A stretch of 64,000 nt of DNA from Toxorhynchites rutilus septentrionalis (taxonomy: Eukaryota; Arthropoda; Insecta; Diptera; Culicidae): assembly GCF_029784135.1 (NCBI RefSeq), contig NC_073746.1:2190136-2254135 (forward strand), written 5' to 3'. The notes under the pieces are model-generated. The model saw only the letters and a program-made list of their open reading frames with translations. It searched no databases and was not told the DNA's origin. The position numbers were made by a program, and so were the translations under genes. Positions 11,422-24,671 of the stretch are shown piece by piece (within the stretch, counting starts at the first letter, position 1; each line of letters opens with the position of its first letter).

Positions 11422-13080
11422 TAACGTTTTATCCTGGGACTAACCGTCCTCGACTTAAACTATTTTAAATTGGTTAAATCACGGAACGGTAAGTAATAGG
11501 ATTAAATGTTTTATATAGATTTTTATGTTGAATTAAATTATTAAGTTAAATTCTCGAATAACATTTTTAACGGTGCATTTAAAACGTTATTTTTTCTAAA
11601 TAGTTCATTAATTTTGCAACAACTTTTTCAAACATCATATTTTGATCAGACATCTGGATTTTGAGTTACGATTTTTTGAAGGAATGATCAATGGTTCTGA
11701 ATACGCCCTTTTCAATAATCAGTCGTATTTGAAGTTGGTCATATGATAACGATTTCAAGTAGCTTCCATCATATTTACCAAATTAGAATAAAATTGCAGA
11801 GAGTCGCTGGTGACAACGTTCCATGAAGATAGAATAAAATGCTAAACAGTTATATCACAGCACCCAGCATATAAAACTCGCTAGCAAATGAAAAAAAAGC
11901 TTGAGCTAGTAGTGTATGCTAGAATCATGATTATTTTCGTGAGTATTTTACCATTCCAATCATGTACATGTTAGTATTTCCATAAAAACGAGCCTTAAAT
12001 TAATCATTTTGAGTTTTTTTTCGAGCAATCCGCCATTTATTCAACCACAAAATAAACCGTCTACAAAACATTTTCAACATGAGTGAAAAATCCCAACCTC
12101 CATCAAAAAGCGATCAATCATCGCCTTGCGTGTGAACCACATCAGAAGCGTGTAATTAAACACCATTTCCTTCCTTCGGCATCCAGATGCAGCTCTTTGT
12201 GTGAAAGTCGTGCGTCTTAACACTGCATCCATGCAGTCACAGCATAAGTCTCACCCGCTTTGTCGCACCGGCAGCTAAGAATAGAATGGCTTATTTGAAC
12301 CGTCAGCCAACCAACGGATTAACGTGTCACGTGTTCACACAAAGACCCACAACAGCACTGTCGTACTTAATATTTATTGCCACTTTTAACATTTCCCTTC
12401 CTCTCGGCACAATTTTCAGCGGTTATTTTCCAGCTAGTGACCTTGAGACGAAATGCACGGAATTTTCCGCTCGTCTGTCTTCTTCCGTTTTTTTTCTTTT
12501 TCGATGCGTTCTAATCCAATTATAAAGCGAATAACACATGGAGGTTCCTCAGAAAGCCATTCGGTTCGGGTTTGATTACGCTCCCTAGCGTTCGTATTTC
12601 ACGTAACTACACAGCACTCGCACTACTCACCGATGATGAGAATGATAAAATTTAATCCAAAATGCATCCGAGTCATGGTAATCCTCAGGCTGGCCATTTT
12701 TAATCCTTTACGGGCACAAGAACACGCGGATAATTGGCTTAGAGCTACGGAACAGGTGAACTCACTCTACTCGGACACTTATTATTTTTCACTATGGGTA
12801 ACTTTCCTAGCATTTGTTTTGTCTGCCACTGTCTTCACTTCTATTTTTCAATGCGTTTCATGGCGTGTGGCATCCCTTCCTTATTTTCTGGTTGTTACAA
12901 AAACGACTGACGCTGTTATCTTTTCGCGTTGGAACTCACTTGAGTGGATTATGATTTGATTACCGAAAAGCTCACTTACTATCCAGACAAGCGATGTATA
13001 ATCTCAAAGCACATCTCACTGAGGTGACCAAAGCACCCAATGATGTCGCAGATAATCCTTTAGCGGCTAATAGTATTAAC
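11422..13080. other. No gene recognised, possibly unique host DNA
   Basis: GC content rises toward 12.1-13 kb, and the sequence lacks the repeat signatures seen elsewhere. Open frames at 12286-12525 and 12633-12959 have hydrophobic stretches but no recognisable domain. Confidence 0.35.
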
Positions 13081-13461
13081 GGGCAGCATAAATTACTCGC
13101 TCATTTATCACCATAATCATCGTCGTCGGCATCATCCGCAGCAAAGCAAGCAAACAGTTTGAGTCACACCTCCACCTCATTCACCATCACCACCTCTTTT
13201 TGTCGTCGTACCGCCGGAAACCGCAGTCAAACGGGCGTCTGAATTTTCCGCTAGCCCAAACCACACCGAACGAACAGTCAACCGAGACTGAGGACACCAC
13301 AGCGCGGCTGAGTGTGCCATGGATTTGATCCTTGCCAACGGTCGGCTGTCAGTCGAACATGCGAGTGCAGACAAGCGCGAATGAACACAGCCACCCAGCA
13401 TGCGTGGAAATGAACGACGATGCTGAGTGGGAAATTTTGGGAACTGCTCGACACTCGCCCG
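13081..13461 (+). promoter_or_regulatory. Possible host promoter and first noncoding exon
   Basis: A GC-richer block in AT-rich surroundings contains TCAGTCG (13349-13355), which matches the arthropod initiator core TCAGT. About 110 bp downstream is a strong splice-donor match, GTGAGT at 13462-13467. Several short upstream ATGs make it a poor coding exon, so a 5' UTR exon is the likelier reading. No TATA box is evident. Composition plus two short motifs are the only evidence. Confidence 0.25.
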
Positions 13462-13467
13462 GTGAGT

Positions 13468-14168
13468 TCATAATGTTGCATTTGTTATGTATCAGAGGGG
13501 TATTGAGTGAGTTCTCAGACCATTATTTCGTATCTATCTAAAAATAATATGTTGTGGGATATAAGTTATGCTTAAATCTAAAATGTTTAACTTGAATGTT
13601 TTGTTCATAAATGTTAAATGTTCAGTGTTAAATTGTCTTGACAGTTTCTTGTATGTAGGTAGTATGTGCTTAAAGCTGACACGAGATCAAAACATTGTAG
13701 CAAAAATGTAGAGAAATACTTCGGATGCAAATGAATAGAAACACCTCCAACATATACTGTCTAGACATAATAATTTATCTCACAGCATCTGATAAATTAG
13801 ATAAATGGCGAGACCACAATTTTCCCAAAAACGCCAGGATAACAAACGACATTGCGTTCTAATCTCTTCCTTCCGTCTTTCCCGAAACCGTAATACATCT
13901 CATCGTTCACGAGGCGGTCAAGGTGAACATTACTTACGATTTCCTCTGCGTATTATACGCATACTTCGCGCAGACAGCTAGTTGCCATTTTTATTGATTT
14001 TATTTTTAAATAATCTTAGCGTTATTTTTGAGATATGACAAGAGAGATTCCGGGAGTCATTCCATAAATAAAAAAACACAGATTTATTTATCGTTATTAT
14101 TGAACCCGAAATCCCCGGGATGACATTTGTGACGCTAACCACTTGCTCACGGAAGCCATAAATTGATA
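13468..14168. other. No feature recognised
   Basis: AT-rich noncoding sequence. At 14098-14160 a degenerate SINE-head-like stretch (GAACCCGAAATCC...CTAACCACTTGCTCACGG) resembles the tRNA-like heads at 8091-8143 and may be a SINE relic. Confidence 0.3.
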
Positions 14169-14170
14169 TA

Positions 14171-15026
14171 CAGCGCGGACTCGATTATATACAGTTTCTG
14201 ATTTCTTTTCACTGTGTATAATCGAATCCTGTATATAATCGAGTCAAAAAAAAATTTATTCGTTTTTTTTGCATGTATTTTTCGTTTTTTGAATATAAAG
14301 AGGAATTTGATTTTAAATTCATCTCCTTAAAGTCAGAAAACACCTTTCTCACATGAAAAAAAAAAAATTTATCCAGATTCTCTCAGGAGGTGATAGACGT
14401 TAATGTTTGATGAAAAAATCCTTCTACGCAGATGGTCGAATTTCAACAATGACAGAGTTATTTTTTTTAATTTTTTAATTTTTTTTTTGTTTCGGACTCT
14501 GTTGCCTCAAACTGGCTCTACGTTGAAAAGTACGCTGCGGAAGACGATTGCTATCATTTACAAGATGAGAAAATTTAGTACAGGATATAGTAGTGGAACT
14601 ACTAATTTAGTGGATTTTGATAACATTTTGGAAGTAAAAAACTTAAAAGTTAATAATTTTAATGTGTTATTATTAATTTCATCCAAAAAAATATATCAAA
14701 CTAGATTGTTTATATCAATTTAATTCAAGGTCTCTAACCACTCTATAATTTGTTCTTTTACTCCCAACTTCCATCTTTTCTGATTTCGAAAGAATTCCTG
14801 GTGAAAATTCAAGCAAAATCTTCAAAAATCAGGATTTTTACCCCACTGTACATGCAATAGCCACTTAAATTTCAGCTTAACGTTGATAGGTTACACTTCT
14901 TCTTGGAATAAGTCATATTTGAAATATAAAAAAAAATATTTTTTTCCAAACTGTATATAACGAGTCCAAAATTGTATATAATCGAATCACACATAATCGA
15001 GTCTGTATATAATCGAGTCCGACCTA
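14171..15026 (+). mobile_element. pogo-like MITE family, copy 2
   Basis: Starts CAGCGCGGACTCGATTATAT after TA (14169-14170). Ends with inverted AATCGAGTCCGACCT, where the last G of the expected CTG is lost. Subterminal TATATAATCGAGTC repeats occur at both ends. It has the same layout as the copy at 15887, with an 860-bp gap between them. Noncoding, with no transposase. Confidence 0.8.
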
Positions 15027-15886
15027 AATATGAAATATTGAATTTTTTAGGGGATTTCTAGATTCAGTACTGCTTTAATATGTTGTTTAAATGAGTTTCT
15101 ATGCCTTTTATAGACATGTATGAATTTTGAGACCCAGTACAGGTTTCATTTATATTTAAACGGTTTCATTTCGTGAACTGCGCGGTACGAAAATATCTAA
15201 TAACATTTTCATATTTTTTATGTCTATTTCATTGTTTCTCTAAAATCTATGTATTCGTGTGTTCGTAAAAAGAGCCCCAAACCATGCGCTATGGAAAATA
15301 TTGTATAGGGTCCAACGTTAAAAATTGGGTAATTTTTCTGAATGCCTATATGATTCACTATAAAAGCTATGTTTTTCTTTCTTGTTTCACGCCATTATCA
15401 ATAGCTTGGAAATGAAAATATGGGAAGGATGTTCAAAGTGCATCTTACTATGATGAACCGCGACGTATCGTTAAATAGAATTACCAACGAAAAATCATTT
15501 TTTCATATTTAGAAATATTGATTTTTTTTATGCGAAACTGGATAATTTTCAAATAGGTCAGATGTTGATATTTCTAGTCTTATAAATTTACAACCACAAA
15601 CACAATTAAACAAAAAAAATGGTGACGGTGAGATTACGAAAAAAACACGTATGAACGCATACGTACGTACTGTGTATCAAAACTAAAAAATCCAAAGTTT
15701 CGAATTACTAAAAAATTGTGCCGCACAACGCGCTAAAATTCTGTAACAAAATCACATATCAAAAACGCGTTCATGCAAATGGATCTAAAAAATCTAAAAT
15801 TTAGAAATCCCCAAAAAATTATTTCAATTTAAAAAAAAATATTTTCGATAGAATTTATTTATTAATTTGTCGCGGTACACCATATA
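15027..15886. other. No feature recognised
   Basis: AT-rich spacer between two MITE copies, with no supported coding or repeat structure. Confidence 0.35.
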
Positions 15887-16720
15887 CAGAGTGGACTCGA
15901 TTATCTACAATTTCTGATTTCTATCCACTGTATATAATCGAATCCTGTATATAACCGAGTCAAAAAAATATTTTTTTATTCGTTTAATTTTTCATGTATT
16001 TTTGGGTTTTTAAATATAAAAGAGGAATTTTATTTTTGATTCATCCTCTTGAAGTCAGTTAAACACCTTTCTTATATGAACAAAAATATTTTATCAATAT
16101 TTTCTTAGAAGGTAATAGACAATATTTGATGAAAAAAAATATCCTTCTATGCATATGTTCGAATTTCAACAATAACAGAGTCATAGAACTTTTTTTTGTT
16201 TCGGACTCTGTTGCTTCAAACTGGCTCTACATTAAAAAGTACGCTACGGAAGACGATTCTGTTGCTTCCATTTGAAAGATGAGAAAATTTAGTACAGGGT
16301 ACAGTAGTGGAACATCTGAAGTAGTGGATTTTTATAACATTTTGGAATTGAAAAACTTGAAAGTGAATAATTTTTAATGTGTTATTATTAGTTTCATCCT
16401 AGAAAATTATATTAAACTAGATTGTTTCTATCAATTAAATTGAAGCTCTCTAACCGCTCTACCATTTGTTCTTTGACACCCAACTTCCATCTTTTCTAAT
16501 TTAGCTTCAAGCAAAATCTTCAAAAATCACAATTTTTACCCCACTGTACATTCAATAGTCACTTGAATTTCACCTTAGCGTTGAAAGGTTACATTTCTTC
16601 TTGAAATAAGTCATATTTGAAATAAGTCATATTTTTTTCCAAACTGTATATAATCGAGTCCAAAATTGTGTATAAACGAATCACATATAATCGAGTCTGT
16701 ATATAATCGAGTCCAACCTG
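15887..16720 (+). mobile_element. pogo-like MITE family, copy 3
   Basis: Starts CAGAGTGGACTCGATTATCT, ends ATCGAGTCCAACCTG, flanked by TA (15885-15886 and 16721-16722). Internal sequence follows copy 2 almost throughout, including TTCGGACTCTGTTGCTTC and TTTTTACCCCACTGTACAT. Noncoding. Confidence 0.82.
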
Positions 16721-16722
16721 TA

Positions 16723-17159
16723 CCGGTATACGCACTTTAAGTATTTTCTCAAATTTCCATTTTCAAGCCTATTGAGAATGAAAAAAAGAAAAACTACGTT
16801 TTCACAGATTTTAAGGTTTTAAGGTTAAGGATTCTGGTTTGTCCAGTCGAAAATATGATCATAGTTTGTCCAAGTGTTTGATGATTTTTTTTCTGACGTG
16901 GGACTACGTCTAAACGGAGAATATGGGGGGTAAAATGAAAACCTAAACACAGAACATGCAGGAAAAAATGAAAGATTCCGAATGCTTATAACTCGAACAT
17001 TTCTTACTGGATCGGAAAGATGTTTGCATCAATTGATAGGGAATATTTCTACGCATCTATCGCAATTAATAAAATGTTATTTTTCATTAGATAAACAATT
17101 AATAACTGTTAAATGTTAAGCGTTATCCAAACGCCCTAACTGCCGCGTTTTGATTGGCC
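16723..17159. other. No feature recognised
   Basis: AT-rich noncoding sequence leading into the minisatellite. Confidence 0.3.
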
Positions 17160-17640
17160 CGATTTACGGTTTCCCCAACACAGCCACCATAATCAAGCAG
17201 CCTTGGGGAAATCGGCATTGCAAATACATGGAGGTATGGATACTTTTGTTCTAACTGAAATGTGTTCCCTAATCAAGCAGTGTTGGAGAAATCGGCATTG
17301 CAAATACATGAAAGTCGGGGGTATTTTTGATCCGACTGAAATGAGTTTCCCTAACACAGACTTCTAATCCATGGAGCGCGGGGGGAATTGGCATTGCAAA
17401 TACATGCAAGTCGGGGCATTTTTGTTCCGACTGAAATGTGTTTCCCCAACACAGACTTCAAAACCAAGGTGTCTGGGAAAATGGGCTTTGCAAATAAATG
17501 AAAATTGCGAGTACTTTTGTACTCGCTTGTCTATGTTCAGACTAGAATATTGTTGATTCATGCATGATACTTCTGCACCCGTTTGTTTTTTTTGCACTCC
17601 GAAAAGTGTTTTCCTAACACAGACTACAGAAGCGGGTACG
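17160..17640. repeat. Minisatellite, 80-96 bp units
   Basis: Four units share TTGCAAATACATG and CGACTGAAATG. The 'GCATTGC' anchor occurs near 17215, 17295 and 17391 and in mutated form near 17485, with a partial fifth unit at 17590-17640. The phrase TTTCCCNAACACAGACTTC recurs once per unit. A diverged second array of the same family is at 42430-42680. Open frames across it are by-products. Confidence 0.75.
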
Positions 17641-20600
17641 AACACTTTGGTTCGGTTAGTCAAGATTGTATTGAAGGATATGCTTTCATATCTTCGACTC
17701 ACTGAACTTCTACGCATATCATTTGTTGATTAGGCAAAATGCTGATAACCATTTGCTGCGATAATGTCTATTGATCAAACAATATGCGTTCGACGTACAT
17801 GTCAAAATCGAAACTGAGTGCCTGAAGTTCATCAAATCAAGCTAATTCGCGGTTCGAGAAGTACGTACACTTGAGAAATGCAAACTTCAGAGGGAAATGT
17901 AAAATGAAATAATCGTTTGATAATTCTTCTGTTCACATATTTTGTCCAAATATACACCAAACGGAAGAGGACAAAGAAAATAATCATTTTACTTTGTTTC
18001 ATTCACAACATATAGAGAACGGCTTGGTATAAGTATTGTAATTTACATTTTTGTACTAGATAAACAATTAGTGGCATGTGTTGCGCTTGTGATATTGATT
18101 TCATCGTTATTATCCACAGAACGAGTTTCTGAAAAATGTCCGGAAGTAAGTACTCATGACGATAATATTCGGCTACTCGTTCAGTCTGATCGGATGGTTT
18201 TTAGTGTCAAGATGTACAATTTACAAGAACGTGTATTTTTAGTGAAATCGTATTACTCGCATAACCGAAGCCTTAATCTCAAAAACCCGCCTAAAGAGAA
18301 GAAAACATAATTCTCAAGATCTTTACTTAGTTGTTTATTTACCTACTTATCAATAATTAATAACAAATAGTGGCATGGCGATTATTCGTTCACTACATTA
18401 CATCAGAAATGCAGTGAAGAACAGTCAATGTCACAAATAAAAAAAATGTGATTCGCGTTTCTTACATAAAATCGCACACAAAAAGGATTTGAAACTAAAG
18501 TCTTGAGGTGAAGAGTGAAGTGGCAATATTTGCTCGGTTTCCATTGAAAGTTCATCCGCACTTACCCGTAAGCTTCTGGTTAGCGGTAAACGTTACGACA
18601 GGGATAAAAACTAATTGAGAATTTCAAGACCACTTGGTGGAAAAAGTTTCAAAGAGACTCTGCGAGTATGTGTCGTGACATATGTGTCTGCCGGTTGGTC
18701 TGTTCCTATGATGTGATGAGAAATGAGTATGCGGAACCCCAACAGAAAACGAATGGTGCTTTCACTATCTCCGGAAAGCCTTCATTTAATTCCGAAAGGC
18801 GCACTTCCATTTATGTTGAATTTAGCATTCTCATAACAATTTTACTGCAGCTTTCATTAGTTATCAACGGGAAAGAAACTCCACGCTGATGTGAGTGCGA
18901 TATGTCCCACAGTTGCTGTGTGTGCGAAAATACTATTTTTTCACGTCATTATTCATCATAGGGCAAAGGCTGCAGCCGACTTTATGTGGTCAAAAAGTTT
19001 CATGCTGGGGAAAATAGGAGCCTTTTTTCATCTGCTGAGCCTCGAACAATAATATTTTATATTTCTTAGCCGCACATGAGGAACGATGCAAACATAAGTC
19101 TTGACGAAGCGATTCCATTTTTAGCAAGATATTGCATTGTACACAAGGCCTTCAGACAACGTGAACGGAAATACTAGTTCAAATGGGGAAGACATTACTG
19201 AAACAACAAAATTCTAAATAGAATATTCATCAAATTAAATTTTGTTATGATTTTCAAATATATTTAAATATTCTTCTTAAGATGTTGTAATCAATCGTTG
19301 GGGATACAACCCATGTGGCAACGAAGACAAAATCGTGATGTTGATAGTAGGTTAAATTTCGCCCTACTCGATCAAACTCCTTTTCCTCATCTCCTTTGAA
19401 GACCTTTGCTCACAACAATTGCCATTTGTGAAATGGCCCTCCTCAGAGGAAGCCCGAAAATGGCAACTATATTGGGGTGAAAGGTTCTCATGGTGAAAAT
19501 GCGACAAATGTTAAGTGAAGTTAACACATGCTAGCAATCTCGGTTTAAGTTTGTCGTAATATTTGACATTCTGTTTTCAAGATCTGGGCGTTCAGTGACA
19601 GCACAAAAGGGGAACCAGTTGATTGGTGCTTTTGAAGAAGCAAACCGGAAAAGGCGAGTGCGAAGAACGAGGATAATCACCAAGGAGTTTGCCGTTATCG
19701 TAATTCCGCCAAGTACTCATAGTTTTACCACCAAACGTGGTGTTTTTTACCGAAGAGCGACGGAAAGATGACCAGTCAGCATGGTGCTACATGAAAATGG
19801 CACTTTTATTCTAACCTTGTGGTATAAAAACAACTTCATTTCATTGTCGTTCATTACATCTGCGGTTACAGCATTTATGGTGAATTCAGTGGCTGAATCG
19901 TTTACTCCACTAAGCTAGATTGAAATCTGTTCTAATTGGCAATGAAAACATCATAACAAATTAAATGTTAAACGTTTCTTAGAATGATGTTAAATCAAAA
20001 CGAAAGATAGTATTTTTTTAGTTCATAAAATAAATTGTGTATATCGACATGTTTATCCTTTTAGATTAATTAGAAATAATTTTTTAAGTGAATTCTATTT
20101 TGGGTTCAATATTAAAAAAAACCTTCATGCGATAAACTTTTTGACATATACCATATTGTTTTATCAACGCATTATCATTGATTCCTGAGCGTAAAACTTC
20201 CCGTCACCAGGTGGATTCACTTCTCAAGGGAAACGTATATTCCACAGCATTCAAACAGCACTCGAAACAGTACGAATGTGGTTCTTTCCAAGGCGGTCCC
20301 CAGAGGCCTTCGATCACATAACAATTTCAAATGGCTATCGCATTCGAGTCCTGGCACAGAGTGCAGTCCACAACAACTAGGTTATTACGAACAACGAGCG
20401 AATGTCACTTCCGTGCCGTCATGATGACCCCGAGGGGTAACTACACTCTGATGCTGCAGCTGCTACAATGTCGTGAAAAATTGAACTAAAATCGATACTG
20501 AAATCAACCGTGGGGAATTTCGTGAACTGGACACAGAGGCGGAATGTTTTTGCCAGCGTGTTTCTGTGGTTCGTCTTTTTTGTTGGGAAGGGCCTGCGGG

Positions 20601-22619
20601 TATTCTTCACCTGCTTTGTGGGTTAACCCATTTCAATGAGTGGTTTTATTTTGAACTCAATTGCAGATGTTCGTCACTGTCAGTGGAATGGCTCAATTTT
20701 AGCGAACTGTAGTGAACTAATAGCTGGCAATATAACACTGTCGCGTTTCTTACGAATTGACGGCGCGCACCTGCAATTCAACTTAAAAATGGTTTGGGAA
20801 GCTTCGCTAATTTATTACCATTCTAGAGGGAATTATCTCGATATGTAAATCTTTCACCTTGGGTTACTTTTCGTTTTACTCACTTCATTTTTTTTTCTAA
20901 GTAATTAAATTTAAGATTAGTTTAGTTCAGTGATAAATATAGTTGATCTAGTAAACAAGCACCCTATGGTTTATTATTGTACTCGTTGAAATGAATGAAA
21001 AAACGAAACTAATTATTTTAGACTAGTGTTTTTCTCTACACAAATTTTTAATTTTTTTTATTGGAATGAAAACAGTTGTAAAGAGTTTTGCGAATTTTCA
21101 AATTCATAGAAATTGCATAGAAATTCAAAAACCAATTCAAGTGTTCCATCAAAAAGAACCTTTTATAGTTCCCTAAGCCAATAGGGTCGACAGTCATTGG
21201 TCAGTCCATATAACGCTGTAATATGAACAAACAAAATATACTGTCAAACAAACAGTATCTCTCGGTTTTATCATTCGTGAAATTCCCACCCATCGTCGCG
21301 CTTTTAATTCTTTGCAATCGTATTAAATTGTGATATGGGTGTCGTTACGGTCGGAATTAATTTCCCTGGAAAGAGCAGTGATGCTAACATGTATGATTAT
21401 GAAAGATAAACAAGATCTATTTATTTTGTGTTTGTATGTATTTACTGTTTTAATGTGATGTGCTATATCTGGGTCATGCGGACTCAATCGAATCTATTTT
21501 TTAAATGCATCTGGCTTGAAAAAAAAAATTCTTAAACTTTTTTCCCATGCTGTCTGTTTTTTCATGCCGTCAAACGTTTCTCCTATAAACGGAGCGAACG
21601 TTTTCGTGACTCGGGCTTAGCTTTTGTGACTGAGCTAGAATTGGAATAAATGTTGTACGTTAGAAATGAACACAAGCCCCCAAATCATAGCACAATGTAA
21701 TTTCATAAACGTTTTCTATCGTTTTTTACTCAACTCTATTTTCATTCGGTATATGCCAACATTGTTATTTTTTTCTAGTAACCGCTTCTCAAAGCCAAGA
21801 TTTTTTAGATCCAAACCAATTTTATGTTACATTATATATTTTCCACTGAATTTCAATTTAAACTTTGGAGTGCGTAAAGGGTGAGTCGATAATTTTTGCG
21901 ACACTTTAGATTGATTGGTAAATCGGCTAGTTATCGAAATAAAACCATTTTTTTAAAAGCAGTTCTGTGTGAGTTTGGATAAAATTCTTGACATTTGTGA
22001 TTAATGCACTTTACAGAATGTATAGCCGTTTCCGGAAAGTTTTTCTCAGGTTTTATTTTCACTTCCATATCGTTTCATTGTTGTTTTTCTTTTTTTTTTG
22101 GTCGTGGTTCTCCGAACGGAGTTCGGGACAGTTTGGTGGGTACCACTCCTACACGGTTTTGGAGTAGAGGCATGAAGCCAAATAGGTGGTTTTTGATTGT
22201 GCTGTCTCAACATTGGAAAACCCCACTCTGTTTTGTAGATATCACTGTTTATGGTGTCCCTGGTCACGAAAGGTACACTCTATTTGCCATAGGTGCGTAT
22301 GGCCTACTAAATCAGGTACTCGAAGCGAAGTGAATTTGGAAATATTCCAGTATCGGCCACTGCTTAAAATCCACTTTTATGTAGGTATCAGCTGGCGTTC
22401 GTCCCAATTCGGCATGTTCTGCACCTTGTACGTTTTCAACCCGCATCGGTTCTTGGCTCTCTGGGCGAAACTTTCCGTAACATCAAGAGGTCCCACGTTG
22501 AAATGTTTGAATTCCGTTTGAAATGAGTAATCGCCGTTTTCGTCCAGCTCCTGGCGCCCAGCGAATGGTTTGCGGATTTTCTTCCATCTCGTCCGAATTT
22601 CGAAGCGATAAATAATAGT
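17641..22619. other. Five kb without recognised feature
   Basis: Mixed AT-rich sequence with some GC-richer patches (19600-19800, 20200-20600). No open frame longer than about 110 codons shows a domain, and I see no repeat boundary. It could be intron or intergenic host DNA. Confidence 0.4.
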
Positions 22620-22850
22620 CCACAGACACGTTGAAGCTTGCTTGAGCTTGAGCTTGAGCTTGGGTAGACTGTACAATTCGTAGTTGCTCTCCGTGATTGA
22701 CCTGAATGAACCAAATTGCACAAAGAACACACAGAATGACGCTTGGGACTAGCAAATCATTCTCGTTGTGCAATTTTCGGTAATTCGAGCTTTGAATGGT
22801 CAATAACGACGCCGGCCACGTCCTTACAGTCACCAGGGGAAGGGAAGGAA
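22620..22850 (-). repeat. Dispersed repeat, copy B, with coding-like segment
   Basis: Matches 453-642. On the minus strand an open frame (22483-22833) reads a basic N-terminus and then the hydrophobic LLVPSVILCVLCAIWFIQV. A QAQAQA stretch encoded by repeated AGCTTG units follows. The hydrophobic segment would serve as a signal or anchor sequence. Beyond about 22620 the frame enters sequence absent from copy A. I do not recognise the family. It could be a gene-derived repeat or part of an LTR element. Confidence 0.45.
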
Positions 22851-22852
22851 TG

Positions 22853-23893
22853 TTAGTATGATATTCGCCGCCCGAAGGCCAGAAGGGTCGCCTCTATAGC
22901 GTGGTTCCCTAGCGAATATCATGGAAGGGATAATTGTTAATGGGAAGAGGTAAAAATAAGGATTCACTGTGGTAAGTGATGTGATTATGTAAACGCGAAC
23001 TATCGACCACTCAACAACACAAAGCACGCAGTACGAACCTTCAGGTATCCTGAGAAGGAAAACCTGTAACATTAATGAGATTTTCCATTTCTCGCACGTA
23101 TTTGTTGTCGGAATCCAGTCGCGTTTGCGAAGCTTTAACTGTGGGAAACCTGAGAAGGTTACCGAGAAAACACCTCTCGAACCAATCTAGATATATTCAA
23201 TTATTCAATGCGCGATTTTTCAATGCGTTAACCCAATCGCGGCGACGGATGGTTATTTTTGGGAAACCTGAGAAGGTAACCAAGAGAACTCATTTAAAAG
23301 CAATCGTCCTTTATAATATAAATTCATACACTAAAGCAACTATGTTCATACAAGTTCCTTTTTGGTAAGATTTGTTGAGCGAAAATGCTACCAAGCGGAT
23401 CGATTGCAATCGCGAGAATTAAACAGCTACACAGAATTGCATCGGTGTGGCTGCCAGTGACACTGCGCCCCACCCGAAATCGGGCACACCAAGCGAACAA
23501 AATAGCCTGCCTCCCCTCGTCAGCCATCATACAACCGAACTATCGTATGTACTCCGATCCAATATAACTGCACTCAAAGCTACGTTGACTATCGATCCGA
23601 GCTCACACGAAAACCTGACTGCACAACTGACGAAAAGAAACAAACCTCTCTACCCGCCCGAAGCAGCGAGTCCGAACCCATTGCACCCACACCAATACCA
23701 TTCCGTGCAGCTGAAATCTCACAACCGTACACGATCCATAGACACTCTCGCACAGCCGCGGAGCTTCTGTCTTCTATCGGATTTTCATTACATTCCACTT
23801 TTCATCGGACAGCAAAATGCTATATGAAGTTTTAGTGAATTTTAGAGACAGAGAAATTATTATCAACGAAGATATTATTAATACAACCTAAGG
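22853..23893 (+). repeat. Possible long terminal repeat, unproven
   Basis: Begins TGTTAGTATGATATTCGCC directly at the edge of the dispersed repeat and ends near ATTATTAATACAAC. It contains two direct repeats of GGGAAACCTGAGAAGGT (23143 and 23261, about 118 bp apart) and a palindromic pair ATGATATTCG/CGAATATCAT (22858-22925). I cannot see a second LTR or a target duplication, so a solo copia-type LTR is only one reading. Confidence 0.25.
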
Positions 23894-24281
23894 GGACTTA
23901 GCTTGTCGTATTCATGCATTCGCTATCATGAATGTGATGTATTCTCGATATAGACGGATCTCATTAACTGTACTGCACAACACATATAGCTACTCGTGCC
24001 TACTCTCGAAATAGGAATGAGCGTTTCCGAGAACTTAATTTATTAAATTGCAAAACTTAGGCTCATCAATTAATGCTTTTCAGTTTACTTTTTTTCACAA
24101 TAATCATGCTAATATAAATATCTCTTCTCTTTTTTCGAAATAGGTTTTCGGATCGTTTTAGAAACAGCACTCTTTTCCGTCACACCACCGATGCTCCAAG
24201 TAGAAAAAAAACCGGCATGAAACTACACACAGAGCGAATGAAAAACACGTCTGTTCACGACGACGGCCCGCGCACTCTCTC
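23894..24281. other. No feature recognised
   Basis: AT-rich noncoding spacer. Confidence 0.3.
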
Positions 24282-24431
24282 CACAGACACGTTGAAGCTT
24301 GCGTAACTTTTCTCAGATTTTCTCTCTTTAGATTTTTTATTTACATTCACACGGATCTGCAGTTGTCAATGGAAATTTGTTCAAATTCAGTCAAATGTGA
24401 GAAAAATTACGCAAGCTTGAACGTGTCAGTG
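24282..24431. mobile_element. 150-bp MITE
   Basis: The arms are inverted copies reading CACAGACACGTTGAAGCTTG on the left and, from the right end, CACTGACACGTTCAAGCTTG. Pairing continues through CGTAAYTTTTCTCA. The arms are about 35 bp with few mismatches and have a short interior. No clear target duplication. The first 21 bp also occur at 22621-22641 in another repeat. Confidence 0.65.
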
Positions 24432-24671
24432 AATTGTCATTTGTCGCGTTTAGCATTTGTTTTTCCAAATGCATATATTTCCTCTAATCAAAAAGTCTCT
24501 AACAGTTACACAATATAATGTTTTTAATACATTTAGTGCAATAAGCTTCATAAAACCATGTTTGAGGAGAATCACTAAATCATGTTATTTACCAATCAAT
24601 GTGAATATTTTTATAATTTTGTGAAAATAATTTTTTGAGCATTTAAATTCGTTTGAGTTGTTTTACGAATA

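Noticed and set aside
12633..12959. 108-codon hydrophobic open frame as a receptor-like exon
   Set aside because: Hydrophobic stretches only, with no conserved motif or splice-site arrangement.
22853..23893. Confident copia solo LTR call
   Set aside because: A TG start and plausible end are visible but there is no second LTR and no target duplication. Kept only as a low-confidence repeat.
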